Both the position numbers and the translations under genes were made by a program. From positions 1 through 64,000 of the forward strand of contig NZ_FWZX01000017.1 in NCBI RefSeq assembly GCF_900177295.1: DNA of 64,000 nucleotides. Direction: 5' to 3'. The notes below the pieces were generated by a model that worked only from the letters and a program-made list of their open reading frames with translations, made no database searches and was not told the origin of the DNA. This DNA comes from Tistlia consotensis USBA 355. Lineage in GTDB: Bacteria; Pseudomonadota; Alphaproteobacteria; Kiloniellales; DSM-21159. Below, piece after piece: positions 26,469 to 35,245 of the stretch. How positions within the stretch are numbered: the stretch's first letter is position 1; every line of letters starts with the position of its first letter.

Positions 26469-27713
26469 TCAGGCGGCCTTGGCCATCGGCCTCTCGCGGG
26501 CCAGGCCGGCCAGCAGGCAGGCGGTCGCGGCGGCGCAGTAGCCGGCGAAGAGCCAGCAGCTGGTCTCGCCCGGCACGCCGAGGTCGAAGAGCAGGCCGAG
26601 CAGCGGCGGCCCGAGCGCCGAGGCGAAGACCATGAGCGCCGCCGCCATGGCCTTGATCGCGCCCAGGTGCCGGGTGCCGTAGAGCTCGGCCCAGAGCGCC
26701 GGATAGAGGGTCGCTGCGGCGCCGCCGGTCAGGCCGACGGCGATCAGGTAGGGCCAGGCCGAGAGCGGCGCGTCGAAGCTGGCCAGCACGGCGAGGCCGG
26801 CGATCAGCGGCAGCAGCAGCCCGGGCAGCAGGCGCCTGGCGCCGAAGCGGTCGACCAGCGGCCCGGCGACGATCGAGGCGAGGATGCCGGCGGCCGCGTA
26901 GAAGACGTAGGAGCCGGTGATCCAGGCGGCGCTCCAGCCCTTGGACTCGGCCAGGGTCAGGTGGTGGAAGAACAGCGCCGTGACGATCATCGCGGGCGCG
27001 GTGACGGCCGGCAGGAACAGCCAGAAGCGGCCGTCGCGCAGCACCTCGCGGCGAGTCCAGGAGCGCGCCGCGCCCGGCTTCGCCTCGGCGGCGGCCGCGT
27101 CGGCCAGCCAGGCGGCATGGCGCTCGGCCTGGCCGCGCAGCAGCCACAGCGCCGCCGGCAGCAGCACCGCCAGGCAGAGGCCGGCGACCGCCAGCCAGGT
27201 GGAGCGCCAGCCGAGGGCGCCGATCGCCGCGACCCCGGCCAGCGGCCAGAGTGCCTCGCCGAGCGAGAAGCCGAGGCCGCCGAGCGCGAGGGCCTTGCCG
27301 CGGCCGGTCGTGAAGTAGCGGGCCATGGCAATGCGCATCAGGTGGCTGGCCAGGCCCTGGCCGCTCTGGCGCAGCAGGAAGATCGTCGGCACCAGCAGCC
27401 AGGCCGCCGGAACCAGGGCGGCGGCCAGGGCGGCGAGCACCAGCAGCGCGATCACGCCGAGCGCGAAGCGGCCGAGCTCGACCTGGTCGACCAGCCGACC
27501 GGTGAACGGCAGGGCGGCGGCGCTGAGCAGCGTGCCGGCCATGTAGAGGCCGCCCCAGGCGCCGTGGCCGAGGCTGAACTCGGCCATGATCGACGGCCCG
27601 AAGACGCCGACGAAGTAGGTCTGCCCGACGCTCGAGAAGCAGGCCAGCAGGAAGCCGAAGCCGAGGAACCGCCGGTGCGCCCGGGCGAACTCCAGATAAC
27701 CGACGAGGGGCAT
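26469..27713 (-). CDS. Major facilitator superfamily transporter
   Basis: This 414-residue protein has 12 predicted membrane helices. The first half carries the MFS-like FTGRLVDQVELGRF loop and the second half GPLVDRFGARRLLPG. A cytoplasmic loop rich in Ala/Arg separates the two halves. Substrate and direction are not evident. It converges with the MarR gene and has its own start at 27713. It could be an oxalate/formate- or monocarboxylate-type carrier. Confidence 0.85.
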   Translation of the reverse strand: MPLVGYLEFARAHRRFLGFGFLLACFSSVGQTYFVGVFGPSIMAEFSLGHGAWGGLYMAGTLLSAAALPFTGRLVDQVELGRFALGVIALLVLAALAAALVPAAWLLVPTIFLLRQSGQGLASHLMRIAMARYFTTGRGKALALGGLGFSLGEALWPLAGVAAIGALGWRSTWLAVAGLCLAVLLPAALWLLRGQAERHAAWLADAAAAEAKPGAARSWTRREVLRDGRFWLFLPAVTAPAMIVTALFFHHLTLAESKGWSAAWITGSYVFYAAAGILASIVAGPLVDRFGARRLLPGLLLPLIAGLAVLASFDAPLSAWPYLIAVGLTGGAAATLYPALWAELYGTRHLGAIKAMAAALMVFASALGPPLLGLLFDLGVPGETSCWLFAGYCAAATACLLAGLARERPMAKAA

Positions 27714-27866
27714 GGCCGCTGACTAGCCGAAACGGCGCCCGCGGGGAACCGGCGTCTCGGCGACCGTGCCATGCATCGAACTTTCTCATGCGAGACGCAG
27801 GCAAAGTCATTTGTCGGCTCGGCCGGCGCGCGCCAAGCTGCCGCGGGCAGGCTGCGAGGAGGAGAC

Positions 27867-28553
27867 ATGTACAGGCTCTACTGGAAGCGGGCGACCGGTG
27901 CCTTCGCCCCGAACTGCGTGCTGGCCGAGGCCGGGGCGCCGCACGAGCGCGTCCTGGTCGACGTCGCGGCCGGCGAGCATCACGGATCCGAATACCTCAA
28001 GCTCAACCCGCGCGGCCAGATCCCGGCGCTGGTGCTGCCCGACGGCACGGTGATGACCGAGTCCCTGGCCATCGTGCTGCAGCTCTGCGACAGCTTTCCC
28101 GAGGCCGGCCTGCTGCCGGCGCCGGGCAGCAGCCGGCGTGCGCGCTGCCTGCGCTGGATGACCTTCGGGGCGGTCGATCTCTACGAGGCCGACCTGCGCT
28201 TCTCCTACGCCGAGCGCTACACCGTCGATCCGGCCGGCGTCGAGGGGGTGCGCGAGGCCGGGCGGCTGGCCGTCGAGCGCGACTGGCGGCTGATCGAGGC
28301 GGCCCTGGGCGAGACCGAGCAGCACGAGGGCGAAGGTCCCTTCCTGCTCGGCGGCCGCTTTACCGCGGCGGACATCCACCTCGCCATGCTCGGCGGCTGG
28401 CACCACGACATCCCGGCCTTCCTGGAGGCCTCGCCGCGCGCCGCGCGCCTGATGCGCGCGGTCGCGGCGCGCCCGGCGATCGCGCCGCTGTGGCGCGACT
28501 ACTATGGCCACAAGCCGGCGATCGCCGGCTTCGGCGAGGCGTCGGCGTCGTGA
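27867..28553 (+). CDS. Glutathione S-transferase family protein
   Basis: This 228-residue protein has a thioredoxin-like N-terminus (LYWKRATGAFAPNCVLAEAGAPHERVLVDV) with the glutathione motif NPRGQIPALVLPDG and TESLAIVLQL. An all-helical domain with FTAADIHLAML follows. GAGGAGGAG precedes the ATG at 27867. The DinB gene overlaps its stop by GTGA and a thioesterase follows, forming a three-gene operon of probable thiol-linked detoxification or ring-cleavage metabolism. Confidence 0.88.
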   Translation: MYRLYWKRATGAFAPNCVLAEAGAPHERVLVDVAAGEHHGSEYLKLNPRGQIPALVLPDGTVMTESLAIVLQLCDSFPEAGLLPAPGSSRRARCLRWMTFGAVDLYEADLRFSYAERYTVDPAGVEGVREAGRLAVERDWRLIEAALGETEQHEGEGPFLLGGRFTAADIHLAMLGGWHHDIPAFLEASPRAARLMRAVAARPAIAPLWRDYYGHKPAIAGFGEASAS

Positions 28554-29056
28554 CCCCGGAGCACGCCCGCACCTTCGCCGGCTACAACCGCTGGGCCAAC
28601 GAGCGGCTCTACGCGGCCGTCGCCGTGCTGCCCGACGCCGACTACCGGCACGACCTGCAGGCCTTCTTCGGCTCGCTGCACGGCACCCTGAACCACATCC
28701 TGGTCGGCGACCTGATCTGGCTCGGCCGCCTCGAGGTCGCGACCGAGGACGTCGCGCCGCCGCCGCCCGGGCTCGATGCGATCCCCTTCGAGGACTTCGC
28801 CGGGCTTCGCGCGGCCCGCCAGGAGGTCGACGGCCGGATCGCGGCCTTCTGCGCGGAGCTGGCGGTCGAGCGGCTCGCCGCGCCGGTCGCCTACGTCCGC
28901 CGCGGCGTGGCCTACGCCGAGCCGCTCTGGCAGATCCTGGCCCACCTCTTCAACCACCAGACCCACCATCGCGGCCAGGCCCATGCCCTGCTGACCCGGC
29001 TCGGCCATCCGGCGCCCGAGCTCGACCTGATCTATCACCTGCGCGCGACGCAATGA
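28550..29056 (+). CDS. DinB-family protein
   Basis: This 168-residue four-helix protein has the DinB metal-site histidines in LHGTLNHILVGDLIW and in HLFNHQTHHRGQAHALL. The family includes thiol-dependent isomerases and S-transferases such as mycothiol- or bacillithiol-linked enzymes. The start is a GTG overlapping the GST stop (GTGA), so expression is coupled to the GST. Confidence 0.85.
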   Translation: MTPEHARTFAGYNRWANERLYAAVAVLPDADYRHDLQAFFGSLHGTLNHILVGDLIWLGRLEVATEDVAPPPPGLDAIPFEDFAGLRAARQEVDGRIAAFCAELAVERLAAPVAYVRRGVAYAEPLWQILAHLFNHQTHHRGQAHALLTRLGHPAPELDLIYHLRATQ

Positions 29057-29066
29057 GGGAGTGCAG

Positions 29067-29525
29067 ATGACGGAATTCCAGCCGCTCGATCCGGGCTACG
29101 AGGCCCGGACGCGCGATTCCTTCGCACGCCAGGGCATCATGCAGACACTCGGCGCCGAGCTGACCCGGGTCGAGCCTGGCCTGGTCGAGATCGTCCTGCC
29201 GTTCCGCCCCGGCCTTGCCCAGCAGCACGGCTTCTTCCACGCCGGCGTCACCGCGACGATCGGCGATTCGGCCGGCGGCTATGCCGCCTTCACGCTGTTT
29301 CCGGCCGAGGCGACGGTGCTGACCGTCGAGTACAAGATCAACCTGATGGCGCCGGGCGACGGCCAGCGCCTGCGTGCCCTCGGCCGGGTCTTCAAGACCG
29401 GCCGCACGCTCACGATCTGCGACGTCGAGGTCTTCGTCGAGAAGGACGGCCGCGAGCGGCCCTGCGCGAAGCTGCTGCAGACCCTGATGCGCCTCGACGG
29501 CCGCCCGGATGCTCCCGCAGGCTAG
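29067..29525 (+). CDS. PaaI-family hotdog thioesterase
   Basis: This 152-residue hotdog protein has GLAQQHGFFHAGVTATIGDSAGGYAAF, where the conserved G-x-x-H-x-G segment forms the thioesterase active region. VLTVEYKINLMAPGDGQRLRALGRV follows. The ATG at 29067 is preferred because GAGGGAG at 29055-29061 is well spaced. It probably releases free acids from CoA thioesters, possibly in the pathway served by the GST and DinB proteins upstream. Confidence 0.87.
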   Translation: MTEFQPLDPGYEARTRDSFARQGIMQTLGAELTRVEPGLVEIVLPFRPGLAQQHGFFHAGVTATIGDSAGGYAAFTLFPAEATVLTVEYKINLMAPGDGQRLRALGRVFKTGRTLTICDVEVFVEKDGRERPCAKLLQTLMRLDGRPDAPAG

Positions 29526-30133
29526 GCACCCTTCGGCCAGCGCAGGCCGAGCAGCCGGCAGCGGTTGAAGCCGCGCACCGACACGCGGTCGCCCTGGTTG
29601 GCGCCGAGCAGGTGGAAGCGACTCTCGTCGCACTGGTCGAGGAAGCCGACATGGCCCTGCCAGGGCTCGCCGCGGCTGAGCACGACGATGCAGCCGCGGC
29701 GCGGCTCGTCGAGCGGCTCGCCCCAGCCGAGCCAGCTGCGCGCGGCGGCGCTGCCGCTGCCGGCCAGGCCGGCCTGCAGCAGGCACCAGTTGGCGAAGGC
29801 CGAGCACCAGGGCGTCTCGTCGTCGGTCGCGCGCAGGGCGGTCGACTGCTCGTACTCGATGATCCGCGGGTTGTGCCGCTCGTCCGGCAGCTCCCGGGCG
29901 GCGCTCTCCATCTCGCGGCGGGCGATCTCGAGCCAGGGCGCCTCGCCGGCCGGCCGCTCGGCCAGCGGCGGCACCGGCCGGCCGGCGTCGGGCAGGTTGA
30001 GCGGCATGCCGACCCGGACGGCCCGCGGGTTCGCGATGTGGCCGTTCAGTGCCATGATGGCCTCGACGGTCGTGCCCAGGCGCGAAGCCAGGCCGCCGAG
30101 CGTATCGCCGGCGCGGACGACGTAGACCGCCAC
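29522..30133 (-). CDS. LysM plus CHAP/NlpC-like peptidase domain protein (TIGR02594-like)
   Basis: This 203-residue protein begins almost directly with a LysM domain (YVVRAGDTLGGLASRLGTTVEAIMALNGHIANPRAVRVGMPLNLP). An amidase-type domain follows with catalytic Cys in ETPWCSAFANWCLLQAGL and His in GHVGFLDQCD. The GTG at 30133 has GGGAGAGGG upstream. No signal peptide is present, which is unusual for a peptidoglycan-binding enzyme and recalls phage or secretion-system endolysins. Its 3' end overlaps the thioesterase gene by 4 bp. Confidence 0.8.
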   Translation of the reverse strand: MAVYVVRAGDTLGGLASRLGTTVEAIMALNGHIANPRAVRVGMPLNLPDAGRPVPPLAERPAGEAPWLEIARREMESAARELPDERHNPRIIEYEQSTALRATDDETPWCSAFANWCLLQAGLAGSGSAAARSWLGWGEPLDEPRRGCIVVLSRGEPWQGHVGFLDQCDESRFHLLGANQGDRVSVRGFNRCRLLGLRWPKGA

Positions 30134-30266
30134 GGTCCCTCTCCCGAAAGGTGTAGAGGAATCGAGAGAAAATCTATCACGACGGGCCACGGGGCGGGAG
30201 AGCCTTTGACGGCCGCGCCCGGCGACGCTCAACTAGGTGCGAAGTCTCTTGCGGAGGAAGGTCCCG

Positions 30267-31439
30267 ATGATCCCCAACCAGTTGCCCAGCCTCAACTTCG
30301 GCCTCGGCGAGGAGGCCGACCTGCTGCGCGACACCGTGATGTCCTTCAGCCAGGAGAGGATCGCGCCGCTGGCCGAGCGGATCGACCGCGAGGACTGGTT
30401 CCCGCGCGAGCTCTGGCCGCAGCTCGGCGCGCTCGGCCTGCACGGCATCACGGTCGAGGAGGAGTACGGCGGCTCGGGGCTCGGCTACCTGCACCACTGC
30501 GTCGCCATGGAGGAGGTCAGCCGCGCCTCGGCCTCGGTCGGCCTCAGCTACGGCGCCCACTCCAACCTCTGCGTCAACCAGATCCGCCGCAATGGCTCCG
30601 AGGACCAGAAGCGCCGCTACCTGCCCAAGCTGGTCTCCGGCGAGCACGTCGGCTCGCTGGCGATGAGCGAGCCGGGCGCCGGCTCCGACGTCGTCTCGAT
30701 GAAGACCCGGGCCGAGAAGAGGGGCGACCGCTGGATCCTCAACGGCGGCAAGATGTGGATCACCAACGCCAGCGAGGCCGAGACGCTGGTGATCTACGCC
30801 AAGACCGACCCCGATGCCGGCCCGCGCGGCATCACCGCCTTCATCGTCGAGAAGGGCTTCAAGGGCTTCTCGATCGCCCAGAAGCTCGACAAGCTCGGCA
30901 TGCGCGGCTCGCCGACCTGCGAGCTGGTCTTCGAGGACTGCGAGGTGCCCGAGGAGAACGTGCTCGGCGAGGTCGGCAAGGGCGTCAGGGTGCTGATGAG
31001 CGGCCTCGACTACGAGCGGGCCGTGCTGGCGGCGGGCCCTCTCGGCATCATGCAGGCGGCGCTCGACGTCGCGATCCCCTACGTCCACGAGCGCAAGCAG
31101 TTCGGCCAGCCGATCGGCGCGTTCCAGCTGGTCCAGGGCAAGCTCGCCGACATGTACACCACGGCCAACGCCTGCCGGGCCTACGTCTACGCCGTGGCCC
31201 AGGCCTGCGACCGCGGCGAGACGACCCGCAAGGACGCCGCCGGCGCCATCCTCTATGCCGCCGAGAAGGCGACCCAGGTGGCGCTCGACGCGATCCAGTT
31301 GCTCGGCGGCAACGGCTACATCAACGACTACCCGACCGGCCGGCTGCTGCGCGACGCCAAGCTCTACGAGATCGGTGCCGGGACCAGCGAGATCCGCCGC
31401 TGGCTGATCGGCCGCGAGCTGTTCGAGGAGAGCGCCTGA
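30267..31439 (+). CDS. Isovaleryl-CoA dehydrogenase-type acyl-CoA dehydrogenase
   Basis: This 390-residue flavoenzyme closely resembles IVD/Liu[52 protein letters not shown], and [20 protein letters not shown], which holds the helix position of the IVD catalytic glutamate. [42 protein letters not shown] ends the protein. The ATG at 30267 follows GGAGGAAG. It oxidises isovaleryl-CoA in leucine breakdown. The usual partner genes (MccB/A, AU hydratase) are not adjacent, so the function rests on sequence alone. Confidence 0.88.
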   Translation: MIPNQLPSLNFGLGEEADLLRDTVMSFSQERIAPLAERIDREDWFPRELWPQLGALGLHGITVEEEYGGSGLGYLHHCVAMEEVSRASASVGLSYGAHSNLCVNQIRRNGSEDQKRRYLPKLVSGEHVGSLAMSEPGAGSDVVSMKTRAEKRGDRWILNGGKMWITNASEAETLVIYAKTDPDAGPRGITAFIVEKGFKGFSIAQKLDKLGMRGSPTCELVFEDCEVPEENVLGEVGKGVRVLMSGLDYERAVLAAGPLGIMQAALDVAIPYVHERKQFGQPIGAFQLVQGKLADMYTTANACRAYVYAVAQACDRGETTRKDAAGAILYAAEKATQVALDAIQLLGGNGYINDYPTGRLLRDAKLYEIGAGTSEIRRWLIGRELFEESA

Positions 31440-31449
31440 GCCGCGGCGG

Positions 31450-31806
31450 TCAGGAGGCCGGCTCGACGACCCCCAGCGGCACGCGCTGGCCGACCGGCAC
31501 GAAGGTCACGGTCACGGTCGCGGCATTCTCGCTCTGACTGTCGATCTTGAAGGCGGCGCAGGAGGTGCCGGTCGGCGAGACCTGCTGGCCGGAGACCGAG
31601 ATGCCGATGCCCTGCGGCTCGGTCTGGCCGTGGCCGTACCAGATCTCGACGATGAACTCGCCGCCGCCGGTCGCGACCGCCTGCCCGCTGCCGTTGCCGG
31701 CCAGCGTGTCGGGCGGCTGGGTGGTGAAGTCGCCCTGGGTCTGAGCACTCTTCTGCAGCTTGTCTCCCGAGTTGTTCACCAGGTCGATGGTGAGAGTGAA
31801 GCTCAT
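31450..31806 (-). CDS. Small unknown beta-rich protein, paralogue 1
   Basis: This 118-residue protein is not recognised. It starts MSFTLTIDLVNNSGDKLQKSAQTQGDF and contains GGEFIVEIWYGHGQTEP, with alternating hydrophobic residues typical of a beta-sandwich. No signal peptide or membrane segment is seen, and only one Cys. The start at 31806 has GGGGAG upstream. The next gene encodes a clear paralogue (MSFTLTIDLVN.SGD, WYGHGQ). The size and pattern vaguely resemble aegerolysin-like sandwiches, but that is only a guess. Confidence 0.75.
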   Translation of the reverse strand: MSFTLTIDLVNNSGDKLQKSAQTQGDFTTQPPDTLAGNGSGQAVATGGGEFIVEIWYGHGQTEPQGIGISVSGQQVSPTGTSCAAFKIDSQSENAATVTVTFVPVGQRVPLGVVEPAS

Positions 31807-31936
31807 GGCGCGTCTCCCCGTTGCCCGCGAAAATTGCAGATGGCCGACCATAAACCTTCGCGGCGCGGGCGCGAAGCCCTCTGTCGGCACCGGCAGCCGC
31901 GCCGCCGGGTGCCGATCCGCCGGGACCGCGGCGACC

Positions 31937-32257
31937 CTAGTCGCCGAAGATCACCTTGACGGTCGCCGCCTGCCCGTCGGCGCTCTCGACCTCGACGTCG
32001 GCGTTGCTGGGCACCGTCGAGACCCGGCCGTCGGACACGCTGATGGCGGCGCCGCGGGACGCGGCCTGGCCGTGGCCGTACCAGACCTGGGTCTCGAACG
32101 ACGAGCCGCCGACGACGGTCGCGCTGCCCCGGCCGTCCGTCGCCGACAACGCGTCCGGCGGCGGGGTCTCGAAGCGGGCCGAGGTCCTGGTCTGGTCCTT
32201 CCTGGTCAGCGCGTCGCCGCTCTCGTTCACGAGATCGATGGTCAGGGTGAAGCTCAT
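31937..32257 (-). CDS. Small unknown beta-rich protein, paralogue 2
   Basis: This 106-residue protein shares the N-terminus MSFTLTIDLVNESGDALTRKDQT, the FETQVWYGHGQ core and a TVKVIF end with the downstream neighbour. Between these blocks the two proteins are well diverged. GAGGAGGGA precedes the ATG at 32257. The two genes lie head to tail with about 130 bp between them, so each may have its own signals. Conservation of the frame in both copies supports that they are real. Confidence 0.75.
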   Translation of the reverse strand: MSFTLTIDLVNESGDALTRKDQTRTSARFETPPPDALSATDGRGSATVVGGSSFETQVWYGHGQAASRGAAISVSDGRVSTVPSNADVEVESADGQAATVKVIFGD

Positions 32258-32427
32258 GGTCCCTCCTCCAAGCCGGGCCTGCTCCTCCGCGTCGTGACGA
32301 TTCGGGCCGCCGCTGCGTGACGGCTTCGCGGCGTTCCCCGGGCCCGGGAGGGGGCGATCGTCGCCTTGCCGGCGGCTCCTGCGGCCCCTAAGCTCCGTCC
32401 CCTGACGGGGCAAGAAGGGGGCGATCG

Positions 32428-33027
32428 ATGGGGCAGGACGTTACGATTCCGGCGCGGCACGGCAAGGCGACGCGGCTTGCCGCCGGCCAGCGGCTGCGGG
32501 TGATCAACACCCACGGCGACCAGGTCGTCGACACCTGGGCCTTCGCGCAGCACGACCTGCGCGAGTTCATGTCGATGGAGCACACGCGCGCGACCCTGCT
32601 GAAGATGATCCCGCAGGTCGGCGACCACCTCTACACCAACCGGCGCCGGCCGATCCTGACGCTGCTCGAGGACTCCTCGCCGGGCATCCACGACACGGTG
32701 ATCGCGGCCTGCGACGACTACCGCTACGGCCTGCTCGGCTGCACCGAGTACCACGACAACTGCACCGACAACCTGGCCGCTGCGCTGTTCGAGCTGGGGC
32801 TGACGCCGCCCGAGACGCCGAGCCCGCTGAACCTCTGGATGAACATCCCCTGGACCAAGGAGGGCGGCCTGTCCTTCGAGGAGCCGGTCTCCAAGCCGGG
32901 CGACCACGTGCTGTTCGAGGCGAAGCTGGACTGCATCGTCGCCTTCTCGGCCTGCCCCCAGGACATCCTGCCGATCAACGGCGTCGGCCACGCGCCGACC
33001 GAGGCGCACTTCCGGGTGGAGGGGTGA
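32428..33027 (+). CDS. DUF1989 / urea-carboxylase-associated family protein
   Basis: This 199-residue protein matches the DUF1989 pattern: LRVINTHGDQVVDTWAF, EFMSMEHTRATLLKMIPQVGDHLYTNRRRPILTLLEDSSPGIHDTVIAACDDYRYG, CTDNLAAAL and NLWMNIPW. Such proteins accompany urea carboxylase or guanidine/urea metabolism, but that enzyme is not nearby. It is divergent from the unknown paralogue pair and precedes an SDR gene by 28 bp. Confidence 0.83.
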   Translation: MGQDVTIPARHGKATRLAAGQRLRVINTHGDQVVDTWAFAQHDLREFMSMEHTRATLLKMIPQVGDHLYTNRRRPILTLLEDSSPGIHDTVIAACDDYRYGLLGCTEYHDNCTDNLAAALFELGLTPPETPSPLNLWMNIPWTKEGGLSFEEPVSKPGDHVLFEAKLDCIVAFSACPQDILPINGVGHAPTEAHFRVEG

Positions 33028-33055
33028 CCCGGTCGCCGGGAGGGAGGGCTCGGCC

Positions 33056-33736
33056 ATGCCCAGTGTGCTGGTCACCGGCGCCAACCGCGGCCTCGGCTTG
33101 GCTTTCGTCGAGAGCTTCGCGGCCGACGGCTGGCGCGTGCACGCCTGCTGCCGGCACCCGGAGAAGTGCCGGCCGCTGCAGGATCTCGGCGAGGGCGTGG
33201 CGCTGCATCGCCTCGACGTCACCGAGGGCCTGCAGGTCGAGGCGCTGGCGCGCAACCTCGCCGACGAGCCGCTCGACCTGCTGATCAACAACGCCGGGCT
33301 CGGCGGCGAGGACGAGGACCTGGAGAGCCTCGACTTCGAGCTCTGGCAGCGCCTGCTGGCGGTCAACGTCCTGGCGCCGGCCCGGCTGGCGGCCGCCTTC
33401 TGGCCGGCTGTCGTCGCCAGCTCGCGGCGCGTCATCGTCAACGTGAGCTCGAAGATGGGCTCGATCGCCGACAACGGCAGCGGCGGCGCCTACGCCTACC
33501 GCAGCAGCAAGGCGGCGCTGAACATGGTGACGCGCAATCTGGCGATCGAGCTGAAGGACAAGGGCGCCGTCGTCGTCGCCGTGCATCCGGGCTGGGTCAG
33601 GACCGAGATGGGCGGCCCGGAGGCCGAGATCACGCCGGAGGAGTCGGTCGGCGGGCTGCGGCGGCTGATCGATGGCCTGACGCCCGCCGACAGCGGCCGT
33701 TTCTTCGACTGGCAGGGCCGCGAGCTGCCCTGGTAG
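33056..33736 (+). CDS. Short-chain dehydrogenase/reductase, C-factor-like
   Basis: This 226-residue Rossmann enzyme has TGANRGLG for cofactor, NNAG, a catalytic Ser in VNVSSKMGS and the YRSSK active-site pair, then HPGWVRTEMGG. The short length and TGANRGLG start resemble CsgA/C-factor-type SDRs. It likely forms a bicistronic unit with the DUF1989 gene. Confidence 0.87.
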   Translation: MPSVLVTGANRGLGLAFVESFAADGWRVHACCRHPEKCRPLQDLGEGVALHRLDVTEGLQVEALARNLADEPLDLLINNAGLGGEDEDLESLDFELWQRLLAVNVLAPARLAAAFWPAVVASSRRVIVNVSSKMGSIADNGSGGAYAYRSSKAALNMVTRNLAIELKDKGAVVVAVHPGWVRTEMGGPEAEITPEESVGGLRRLIDGLTPADSGRFFDWQGRELPW

Positions 33737-33741
33737 GGCGG

Positions 33742-33783
33742 CAAAAGAAACGGCCCGCCCCCTGAGTCGGGAAAGACGGACCG
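33742..33783 (-). terminator. Probable intrinsic terminator of the pyrB-pyrC' transcript
   Basis: Reading the minus strand, CGG..CCGT-type arms (33776-33783 with 33750-33757, one mismatch) and an inner CCC/GGG stem are followed by TTTCTTTT (complement of 33742-33749). This lies about 150 bp beyond the pyrC' stop and just past the convergent SDR gene. The intervening 33784-33931 shows no gene. Confidence 0.5.
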
Positions 33784-33931
33784 TTCAAGGCAAGCCGAAC
33801 CGAAAGACTTCGAAAGCGAGCGTTGGGGGAAAACGCCTCTTTCACGGTTGAGAATGCGCCCACGCGGGCAGCCTGGCTTTGACCTGGATCAGTTCGCGAG
33901 GGATTCGCTGCGGTGGCCCGCAGCCGCGGGC

Positions 33932-35245
33932 CTACGCCACGAAGATCGGCCGGCCGTCGACGACCGTCCGCAGGACCCGGCCCTGGACCATGTGGCCCTC
34001 GAAGGGCGCGTTCTTCGACTTGCTGGTGAAGCGGTCGGGATCGATGGTCCAGGGCTTCTCGGCGTCGAAGACGACGAGGTCGGCCGGCCAGCCCCTGGTC
34101 AGGCCCGAGCGGCCCTTGAGGATCGCGGCGGGCCGGCTGGTCAGGCAGGCGAGCAGCTCCAGCAGGCCCATGCGGCCGGCGTGGACCGGCGCCAGCGACA
34201 GCGCCAGCAGGGTCTCGAGGCCGACGATGCCCGGCTCGGCGAGGGCGAAGGGCAGGCGCTTGGCGTCCTGGTCCTGCGGCGCGTGGTCGGAGGCGATGGC
34301 GTCGATCGTGCCGTCGGCCAGGCCCTCGGCGACCGCCTTGCGGTCGTCCTCGCTGCGCAGCGGCGGCGAGACCTTGGCGAAGGTCCGGTAGTCGCCGACC
34401 GAGTTCTCGTTGAGCGTGAAGTAGTGCGGCGCCGTGTCGCAGCTGACCGGCAGGCCGCGCTTCTTGGCGCCGCGGATCGCCTCGATCGCGGCGCCGGTCG
34501 AGACGTGGCTGACGTGGTAGCGCCCGCCGGTCATCTCGACCAGCCGCAGGTCGCGCTCGACCATGATGACCTCGGCCTGCACCGGGATGCCCGACAGGCC
34601 GAGCCGGGTCGCCAGCGCCCCCGAGTTCATCACGCCGCGCGCCAGGCTCGGCTCCTCCGGATGCTGCAGGATCACCGTGTCGAAGATCGTGCTGTAGGCC
34701 AGAGCCCGGCGCATCACCTGGGCGTCGGCGACGGCCTTCAGGCCGTCGGTGAAGCCGAGCGCGCCGTAGGCCGTCAACAGGCCCATCTCGGTCAGCTCGT
34801 GACCCTCCAGGCCGCGGGTCACGGCGCCGTAGGTGTAGACCTTGACCGACTTCTCCTCGCGGGCACGGCGCGCGACGAACTCGACGCCGGCGACGTCGTC
34901 GACGATCGGCTCGGTGTTGGGCAGCGCGACCATCGAGGTGACGCCGCCGATCGCGGCGGCCCGGCTGGCGGTCGAGATGGTCTCCTTGTGCTCCTCGCCG
35001 GGCTCGCGCAGCTGCACGCGCATGTCGACCAGGCCGGGGGCCAGGCAGGCGCCGCCGCAGTCGACCGTCTCGATGCCCTCGGGGACGCCGTCCTTGAACA
35101 GCTCGGGCCCGCGGTCGGCGATCTCCGCGCCCTCGGTCAGCAGCGCGCCGGGCGCGTCCAGCCCGCTCGCCGGGTCGAGCAGGCGGGCGTTGACGTAGGC
35201 GACGCGGCCGGGCGCCACGGGGCGGGCGGGGGGCCTCTGCATCAT
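33932..35245 (-). CDS. Dihydroorotase-like protein PyrC' (metal site degenerate)
   Basis: This 437-residue protein has the full class I dihydroorotase fold and length. However, the metal motif DxHxH reads D74-M-R76-V-Q78-L-R, so both histidines are lost. [17 protein letters not shown] and ASDHAPQ are retained. Such PyrC' proteins, encoded beside pyrB in many proteobacteria, are thought to be structural partners of aspartate carbamoyltransferase rather than catalysts. A functional pyrC must then exist elsewhere. It overlaps the pyrB stop by ATGA; a second ATG follows at 35242. Confidence 0.85.
   Translation of the reverse strand: MMQRPPARPVAPGRVAYVNARLLDPASGLDAPGALLTEGAEIADRGPELFKDGVPEGIETVDCGGACLAPGLVDMRVQLREPGEEHKETISTASRAAAIGGVTSMVALPNTEPIVDDVAGVEFVARRAREEKSVKVYTYGAVTRGLEGHELTEMGLLTAYGALGFTDGLKAVADAQVMRRALAYSTIFDTVILQHPEEPSLARGVMNSGALATRLGLSGIPVQAEVIMVERDLRLVEMTGGRYHVSHVSTGAAIEAIRGAKKRGLPVSCDTAPHYFTLNENSVGDYRTFAKVSPPLRSEDDRKAVAEGLADGTIDAIASDHAPQDQDAKRLPFALAEPGIVGLETLLALSLAPVHAGRMGLLELLACLTSRPAAILKGRSGLTRGWPADLVVFDAEKPWTIDPDRFTSKSKNAPFEGHMVQGRVLRTVVDGRPIFVA

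Noticed and set aside
33784-33931. Possible small RNA in the SDR-pyrC' gap
   Set aside because: The stretch has somewhat lower GC but no tRNA fold, promoter or clear stem-loop beyond the terminator at 33742-33783.
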